From NCBI RefSeq assembly GCF_000380505.1, contig NZ_AQYH01000017.1, positions 34,120 to 98,119 of the forward strand: a stretch of DNA of 64,000 nt. The letters run 5' to 3'. The notes beneath the pieces were generated by a model. The model was not told the DNA's origin. It made no database searches and saw only the letters and a list, made by a program, of their open reading frames with translations. Below, one piece after another: positions 59,231 through 64,000 of this stretch. Origin of the DNA: Kaistia granuli DSM 23481 (GTDB taxonomy: Bacteria > Pseudomonadota > Alphaproteobacteria > Rhizobiales > Kaistiaceae). The position numbers and the translations under genes were made by a program. Within the stretch, counting starts at the first letter, position 1. Each line of letters starts with the position of its first letter.

Positions 59231-62200
59231 TGCCTCGCGCCCTCAAGATCCTGCGCTGGTTCGGCGTCGGTTTCATTGCCGTCCTGATCGCGCTCGTTGG
59301 CCTGTTCGGCTTCCTGCAGACGGGCCCCGGCCTGCGCATGCTCGCCAGCGTCGGCAGCAAGCTCGCCAGCAGCGACGGGCTGACGGTGCAGATCGAGGGT
59401 ATTTCCGGCTTCGTTCCCTCCAACCTGTCGATCGCCCGCATCGACGTGGCCGACGCCACCGGCCCGTTCGCTTCGGTCGAGAACCTGCATCTCGCCTGGC
59501 ATCCGCTGTCGCTCCTTTCCGGCAAGGTGGCGATTACCGATCTGTCGGCTGACCGGGTTGCGGTGTCGCGGCAGCCTGTCCTGCCGGCCGCGCCGGCCGA
59601 TAGCAGCTCTTCCGGCGGCATTCCTTTCATCCGCGTCGCGCTCGACCGGCTCGACATTGCCAAGATCGACATCGGCGAGCCGGTGCTCGGCATGGCGGCC
59701 GTGCTCAACCTGCAGGCGTCGGCCCGGCTGGTCGATCCGGCCGAGGGGCTGGCGCTCGACTTCGCGGTGGTCCGCGAGGACGCGCCCGGCGAGATCAAGG
59801 GCCGCGTCCGCTATGCGCCGGGCAATGGTGCCGGCAGCGACTCGCTCTATCTCGATGTCACCGCCAGCGAACCGGCCGGCGGCCTGGTCGCCCGTCTCGC
59901 GCAGATCGAGGGGCTTCCGGCGCTCGCGCTTTCGATCAAGGGCAATGCGCCGCTCAACAATTGGGACGGCCGTATCGCGCTCGATGCCGGTAGCGCCGGC
60001 CAGCTTTCCGGCACCGCCGCCGTCAAGGAGGTCGAGACCGGCCGCCGTGTCATGCTCGATCTCGGCGGCGACATTGCCGGCCTGGTTCCCGCCTCGATCC
60101 GCCCGCTCTTCACCGACCGGACGACGCTGATCGGCTCGGCCATCGTCGAGCCCGAGGGCCGCGTCGCCATCGAAGGGCTGAACGCCACCGCGTCCGGCTT
60201 CGGCCTGGCGCTGGTAGGCAGCCTCGACACCAAGGCCAAGACCGCCGATGTCAGGCTCGACCTGGTCGGCGGCGACCCCTCGCATTTCGCCGCCTTCGCG
60301 CCTGGCGTCACCTGGGCCAACTGGCGTCTCAACGCCGCCGCCAACGGCGCTTTCGCGGCGCCGACCGTCGACGCGACGCTGACGGCAAAGGCGCTCGCCG
60401 CCTTCGGCTATGACGCGGCCGACCTCAGCATCGTCGCCAAGACGACGCCGGCCGGCAACGGCGGGCTCGATTTCACCGTCGACGGCACGGCATCCGGCCT
60501 GTCCGCCGCCGATCCCAAGGTTGCCGCCGCGCTCGGTCCGTCCGCGCGGCTGCAGGCGGCGGGTTCAGTCGGCGATGCCGGCGCCGTCCTGACCTCGGCC
60601 AAGGTGGCGCTGGAGCCGCTCGACCTCACCTTTGCCGGCACCGCCGCAGCCAAGGACGTGAAGGGCGAGCTGCGTCTCGAGCGGCTCAACCTCGCCGCGT
60701 TCTCCGGTTTTGCCGGCCGCCCGCTGACCGGCAGCGCCGTGCTCGCCGCCCGGATCGACGCCGATCCGTCGGTCCGCCGCATCGCGGTCGCTCTCGATGG
60801 CTCATCGCGGGACATCACCACCGGCATCGCTCAGGTCGACGATTTCTTCAGCGGCGAGAGCCGGATCCAGGGCTCGGTCTCGCTGGCCGAGGACGGTCGC
60901 ATCGCCGTCAACGGCCTGACGCTGGCCGCCAAGGGGCTCGACGTCGCGGTCGATGGCGGCATCGAGAAATCCGCCGCCGATCTCGCCGCCCGCATCAAGC
61001 TCGCCGATCTGAAGCAGCTCGATCCGCGCGTTTCCGGCGCCGCCAATGCCGATCTGCGTTTCACCGGCGGCCTCGAGGCGCTCGGCCTCACCGGCAAGGT
61101 GTCGATCCCAGCCGGCGTCGCCATGGACCAGAAGATCGAGAACCTGGCGCTCACCGTTGACCTGACCGACTTGACCGGCCTGCCGGGAGGCACGGTCGCG
61201 CTCGACGGCAAGCTCGCCGGCAAGCCGGCCAAGGGCGGGGCAAAGCTGACCACGCTCGCCGATGGCGGTCGCCGTCTCGACAATCTCGATCTCGCCATTG
61301 GCGGGGTCAATGCCAAGGGTGCGGCGAGCCTTGCCGCCTCCGGCCTCGTCGACGGCAAGGTCACCATCGCCGCCTCCAACCTCGCCGATCTCTCGGGCCT
61401 GGTCCTGACCGAGCTCGCCGGCCGGCTCGACGCCACCATTGTGCTCGACGCGCCGAACGGCGCGCAGCGCGTCGCCGTCGACGGCTCGGCCGCCGGGCTG
61501 CGCGTTGCCGGCAACCGCGTCGACAAGGCCGACATCAACGCCCGCATCGCCGATCTGACCGGCACGCCGGTGATCGACGGCAAGGTGGTGCTCTCCGGCG
61601 TCGTCGCCGGCGGCCAGACCATCGAGAAGGCGACCGTGACGGCGAAGAGTGCCGGTACCGCCACAGACGTCACGCTGGACACCGCCTTGCTCGGCGCCAG
61701 CATCAACGCCAAGGCGCGGATTTCGCCGGCCGGCGAGGCGACCGATGTCCGCCTCGACACGCTGAAGCTTTCCCGCGCCGGCACCAATGTGACGCTCGCT
61801 TCGCCCGCGAACATTGTGATCGCCAAGGGAGGCGTCACCATCGACAAGCTGGCGCTGGTGACCGGCGACGGCCGGACCACGATCAGCGGCCGCGCCGGCG
61901 AGACGCTCGACCTCGATGTCGACCTGCGCAATCTGCCCTTGTCGCTGGCCTCGCTCGCCTCGCCGACGCTCGACATGAAGGGCACGCTGAGCGGAACCGC
62001 GCGCGTCACCGGCTCGGCCTCGGCACCAGCCGGCGACTACGACCTCCGGATCGCCAAGCTCACCAATGGCGATATCGCCAAGGCCGGCCTCGGACCGTTC
62101 GACATCACCGCCAAGGGCAAGCTCGGCGGCGGGCGCGTCGGCGTCGAGGCGACGATCAAGGCGCCCTCGGTGTCCGGCCTGACGATCAATGGCTCGGTGC

Positions 62201-63543
62201 CGATCGCCGGCGGCGACATGGACCTGAAGATCAAGGGCGGCATCGATCTCGCCATCGCCAACACCGCGCTCGCCACGTCCGGCGGCAATGTCCGCGGCAA
62301 GGCCGTGATCGACGCGGCTCTGGGCGGGCCGACCTCGGCTCCGCGCGCCTCGGGCACGGTGCGGATCTCGGGCGCCAGCTACAATGATTCGCTGAATGGC
62401 ATCGCACTCTCCAACATCGAGGCGGTGCTGACCGGCACCGACCGCACCATCCAGGTCACGTCGTTCTCGGCGCAGACCGTCCAGGGCGGCCGCATCGTCG
62501 GCAAGGGCAATGTCGGTCTCGACCCGGCCCAGGGCTTCCCGGCCGCCATCGAAGTCACGCTGCAGAAGGCGACGCTGGTCAACAGCGACATGATGCGGCT
62601 CGTCGCCGACGGCAAGATCAACGTCCAGGGACCGGTCGCGACGCGGCCGAAGATCGTCGGCCAGATCAACGTCCGCAGCCTCGACATCAACATCGCCGAC
62701 GTGCCGTCGGGCGGGCTCGACCCGCTCGCCGTCCGCCACGTCAATACCGGCAAGCAGCCGGCGGGGAAGGCCGGCATGCGGGCCCAGGCGCAGGCCCGCG
62801 CCGCCGCGACCGCCAAGAAGAAGACTCAGCCGGCGAGCCCCTTCGTGGCCGATCTCGACCTCCGCGTCTCGGCCCCGAACGGCGTGTTTGTGCGTGGCAT
62901 GGGCATGGATGCCGAGTTTGGCGGCGACCTGACGCTGCGCGGCACCACCGCCGACATGGTGACGCTGGGCGGCTTCGAGTTGAGGCGCGGCCGGTTCAAC
63001 GTCGTTGGCCGCCAGCTCGATTTCACCCAGGGCAAGATCACCTTCAATGGCAGCCTCGACCCGGAGCTCGACTTCAAGGCTGATACCACCGGCGGCGACG
63101 TCGTCGCCAGCATCATCATCACCGGCAATGCGTCGTCGCCGGAGGTGAGCTTCGCCTCGACGCCGACCTTGCCGCAGGACGAGGTGATCGCCCGGCTGCT
63201 GTTCGGGCGCGCGATCAGCACGCTGACGCCCGGCCAGGCGCTGCAGGTGGCACAGACGGTGGCGCAGTTCTCGGGCCGCGGGACAGGCGTGCTCGATTCG
63301 GTTCGGCGTTCGCTCGGCGTCGATTCGCTGTCGATCGGCACCGACGCTTCCGGCAAGGGCGGCCAGCTCGGCATCGGCAAGCGGCTGAACGACAAGGTCT
63401 ATATCGGCGTGCAGCAGGGTACGTCGCCGGATTCGAGCAAGGTCACGGTCGATGTCGACCTGACGCGCAATATCCGCATCCAGGGCGCGGCCGGCGCCGA
63501 TGGCTCCAACGAGGTCGGCATCGGCGCGCAGTGGGATTATTGA
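59230..63543 (+). CDS. tamB: Translocation and assembly module protein TamB (AsmA-like, DUF490)
   Basis: A 1437-residue protein. A single N-terminal membrane anchor (about 9-30) is followed by a very long, repetitive beta-helical region rich in Ala, Gly, Val and Asp that forms the periplasm-spanning groove, and the conserved DUF490 C-terminus (about 1120-1437; LGGFELRRGRFNVVGRQLDF; ending in QWDY). A low-complexity lysine/alanine insert (about 1180-1200) breaks the groove near the C-terminal domain. It is translationally coupled to tamA. It acts in lipid and autotransporter transport to the outer membrane. Confidence 0.92.
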   Translation: MPRALKILRWFGVGFIAVLIALVGLFGFLQTGPGLRMLASVGSKLASSDGLTVQIEGISGFVPSNLSIARIDVADATGPFASVENLHLAWHPLSLLSGKVAITDLSADRVAVSRQPVLPAAPADSSSSGGIPFIRVALDRLDIAKIDIGEPVLGMAAVLNLQASARLVDPAEGLALDFAVVREDAPGEIKGRVRYAPGNGAGSDSLYLDVTASEPAGGLVARLAQIEGLPALALSIKGNAPLNNWDGRIALDAGSAGQLSGTAAVKEVETGRRVMLDLGGDIAGLVPASIRPLFTDRTTLIGSAIVEPEGRVAIEGLNATASGFGLALVGSLDTKAKTADVRLDLVGGDPSHFAAFAPGVTWANWRLNAAANGAFAAPTVDATLTAKALAAFGYDAADLSIVAKTTPAGNGGLDFTVDGTASGLSAADPKVAAALGPSARLQAAGSVGDAGAVLTSAKVALEPLDLTFAGTAAAKDVKGELRLERLNLAAFSGFAGRPLTGSAVLAARIDADPSVRRIAVALDGSSRDITTGIAQVDDFFSGESRIQGSVSLAEDGRIAVNGLTLAAKGLDVAVDGGIEKSAADLAARIKLADLKQLDPRVSGAANADLRFTGGLEALGLTGKVSIPAGVAMDQKIENLALTVDLTDLTGLPGGTVALDGKLAGKPAKGGAKLTTLADGGRRLDNLDLAIGGVNAKGAASLAASGLVDGKVTIAASNLADLSGLVLTELAGRLDATIVLDAPNGAQRVAVDGSAAGLRVAGNRVDKADINARIADLTGTPVIDGKVVLSGVVAGGQTIEKATVTAKSAGTATDVTLDTALLGASINAKARISPAGEATDVRLDTLKLSRAGTNVTLASPANIVIAKGGVTIDKLALVTGDGRTTISGRAGETLDLDVDLRNLPLSLASLASPTLDMKGTLSGTARVTGSASAPAGDYDLRIAKLTNGDIAKAGLGPFDITAKGKLGGGRVGVEATIKAPSVSGLTINGSVPIAGGDMDLKIKGGIDLAIANTALATSGGNVRGKAVIDAALGGPTSAPRASGTVRISGASYNDSLNGIALSNIEAVLTGTDRTIQVTSFSAQTVQGGRIVGKGNVGLDPAQGFPAAIEVTLQKATLVNSDMMRLVADGKINVQGPVATRPKIVGQINVRSLDINIADVPSGGLDPLAVRHVNTGKQPAGKAGMRAQAQARAAATAKKKTQPASPFVADLDLRVSAPNGVFVRGMGMDAEFGGDLTLRGTTADMVTLGGFELRRGRFNVVGRQLDFTQGKITFNGSLDPELDFKADTTGGDVVASIIITGNASSPEVSFASTPTLPQDEVIARLLFGRAISTLTPGQALQVAQTVAQFSGRGTGVLDSVRRSLGVDSLSIGTDASGKGGQLGIGKRLNDKVYIGVQQGTSPDSSKVTVDVDLTRNIRIQGAAGADGSNEVGIGAQWDY

Positions 63544-63566
63544 CGGCGGGTTGCTCCGCCGCCGTC
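63542..63566 (+). terminator. Hairpin at the tamB stop codon
   Basis: GACGGCGG (63542-63549) pairs perfectly with CCGCCGTC (63559-63566). The stem starts within the stop codon. No T run follows, so termination would be inefficient. The IS110-like leader begins about 120 bp further on. Confidence 0.5.
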
Positions 63567-63592
63567 ACCCCATCCATTCCCTCCGCCGCTTT

Positions 63593-63685
63593 CCCGGGCT
63601 CGATCCGGGATCCATGCAGCGGAGGTATCGGGAAGCTCGCGCTGCCAAGGCTCCAACTGAATGGGTCCCGGGTTAAGCCCGGGAT
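63593..63685. repeat. REP-like element (copy D), interrupted on its right side
   Basis: It begins CCCGGGCTCGATCCGGGATCC and ends GTCCCGGGTTAAGCCCGGGAT, like copy C. Where copies A and C continue GACGCC, this copy changes at 63686 to TGTCTGTTTGG. The missing GACG half should lie beyond the inserted element, outside the window. Confidence 0.85.
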
Positions 63686-63719
63686 TGTCTGTTTGGAATT
63701 TGCTAGATGGTTTGGGCCG

Positions 63720-63890
63720 GTTGCGGGTTTCGAAACGGCCATCCCGAAACCCGCGTCCATGGCCGAGACCGTCCCGGGATCGGGCGCCTGCCCGTCGTCA
63801 TCTGGGTCCGGCGGTGGACCGGCTTCGCTTGCTTGTTGACTTGATGGGGCCGCGTTCCCGCGAGCCCGCAGACAATCCGAAGCCAGGACA
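63720..63890 (+). ncRNA. Candidate bridge RNA of the IS110-family element
   Basis: A 5' hairpin is formed by GCGGGTTTCG (63723-63732) with CGAAACCCGC (63745-63754). Target loop: outer stem GCCG-a-GACC (63762-63770) with GGTCCGGC (63805-63812); left guide CCCGGGAT (63773-63780), equal to the target at 63678-63685; inner hairpin CGGGC-GCCT-GCCCG (63781-63794); right guide CGTCATC (63796-63802), complement of GATGACG. Donor loop: outer stem GGCTTCG (63821-63827) with CGAAGCC (63878-63884); left guide ending TTGAT (63841-63845); inner hairpin 63847-63867; right guide CAGACAAT (63869-63876), complement of ATTGTCTG at 63684-63691. Ends are approximate; folded by eye. Confidence 0.85.
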
Positions 63891-63894
63891 AACC

Positions 63895-64000
63895 ATGCCA
63901 TCACCCAGCCCAGCCGTCGAGACGGTGCCGCGCATCCTCGGCATCGACGTCGCCAAGGAAACGGTCGTCCTGCACGACAGCACCTCCGGCCAAACCCTTG
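63895..64000 (+). CDS. IS110-family transposase (bridge-RNA recombinase), N-terminal fragment
   Basis: Only 35 codons are in the window. RILGIDVAKETVVLHD is the first RuvC-like strand of DEDD transposases, with the catalytic aspartate in GIDVAK. The rest of the RuvC-like domain and the C-terminal serine-containing Tnp domain lie outside. The ATG at 63895 follows the predicted bridge RNA directly; CAGGACAAACC gives AGGA as ribosome site. Confidence 0.88.
   Translation, partial: MPSPSPAVETVPRILGIDVAKETVVLHDSTSGQTL

Larger units (their letters stand above)
63686..64000 (+). mobile_element. IS110-family insertion sequence, left end (continues past the window)
   Basis: The boundary is put directly after CCCGGGAT of a REP-like repeat. 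A noncoding leader of 209 bp precedes a gene whose N-terminus is typical for IS110 DEDD transposases. IS110 elements have no terminal inverted repeats and often insert in REP palindromes (known for IS621 and ISPpu10). A leader upstream of the gene fits the IS110 group rather than IS1111. The AT core is shared between target and element. Confidence 0.85.

Noticed and set aside
60802..62739. Open frame of 645 codons antisense to tamB
   Set aside because: tamB repeats and the DUF490 end are clear on the plus strand. The opposite frame is an Asp/Arg/Gly-rich shadow.
1..64000. CRISPR arrays, tRNA or rRNA genes, phage or plasmid transfer modules
   Set aside because: No regularly spaced repeats, no cloverleaf or rRNA signatures, and no integrase, relaxase, portal or terminase motifs were seen. 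The only mobile gene is the IS110-type transposase at the right edge.

Overview
The window is high-GC DNA of an alphaproteobacterium, most likely of the order Hyphomicrobiales (Rhizobiales). This rests on the density of CUT1/CUT2 sugar ABC importers with local LacI, DeoR, GntR and SorC regulators, the tamA-tamB pair, and dispersed REP-like palindromes of the GTCATCCCGGG...CCCGGGATGAC type. The genus is not assigned. I saw no rRNA, tRNA or CRISPR.

Left part (1-16 kb): a TetR gene coupled to a probable SMR efflux gene that runs off the edge; a DUF2165 membrane protein; a divergent SDR/TetR pair sharing an A+T-rich palindrome; another SDR; an M3 peptidase; a PfkB kinase convergent with an AHL-lactonase-like metallo-beta-lactamase protein; then a deoxyribose operon (SorC-type regulator, deoC, and a two-domain ALDH16-type aldehyde dehydrogenase). 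A family-2 glycosyltransferase and a nucleoside hydrolase follow.

Middle (15.9-42 kb): three importer loci. The first (15.9-25.7 kb) is led by a chimeric regulator in which an apparently circularly permuted sugar-binding domain sits inside a DeoR protein. Its operon encodes a CUT1 importer without an ATPase plus enoyl-CoA hydratase, SDR, mutarotase-like protein, SMP-30 lactonase and CoA-transferase, which suggests an undescribed CoA-dependent sugar or sugar-acid pathway. The second (25.8-32.2 kb) is a LacI-controlled CUT1 importer, also without an ATPase, with a sugar isomerase and a Gfo/Idh oxidoreductase. A radical-SAM/UdgX DNA-repair cassette follows. The third (36.1-41.9 kb) is a complete CUT2 (ribose-type) importer ending in a GntR regulator with two winged helices.

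Right part (42-64 kb): a Spy/CpxP-like periplasmic protein divergent from a two-component system; an inositol-monophosphatase-family gene; a seven-gene minus-strand operon (GntR, trans-sulfuration PLP enzyme, CUT1 importer with its ATPase, AceE/MdeB-like thiamine-diphosphate enzyme); a small GNAT protein; a flavin disulfide oxidoreductase; and tamA-tamB.

The most notable item is at the right edge. The left end of an IS110-family element interrupts a REP-like palindrome. Its noncoding leader can be folded by eye into a bridge RNA whose target loop matches both halves of the interrupted REP (CCCGGGAT and GATGACG) and whose donor loop matches the element's own left end (ATTGTCTG). The implied core dinucleotide is AT, and three unoccupied copies of the 12-bp target lie elsewhere in the window.
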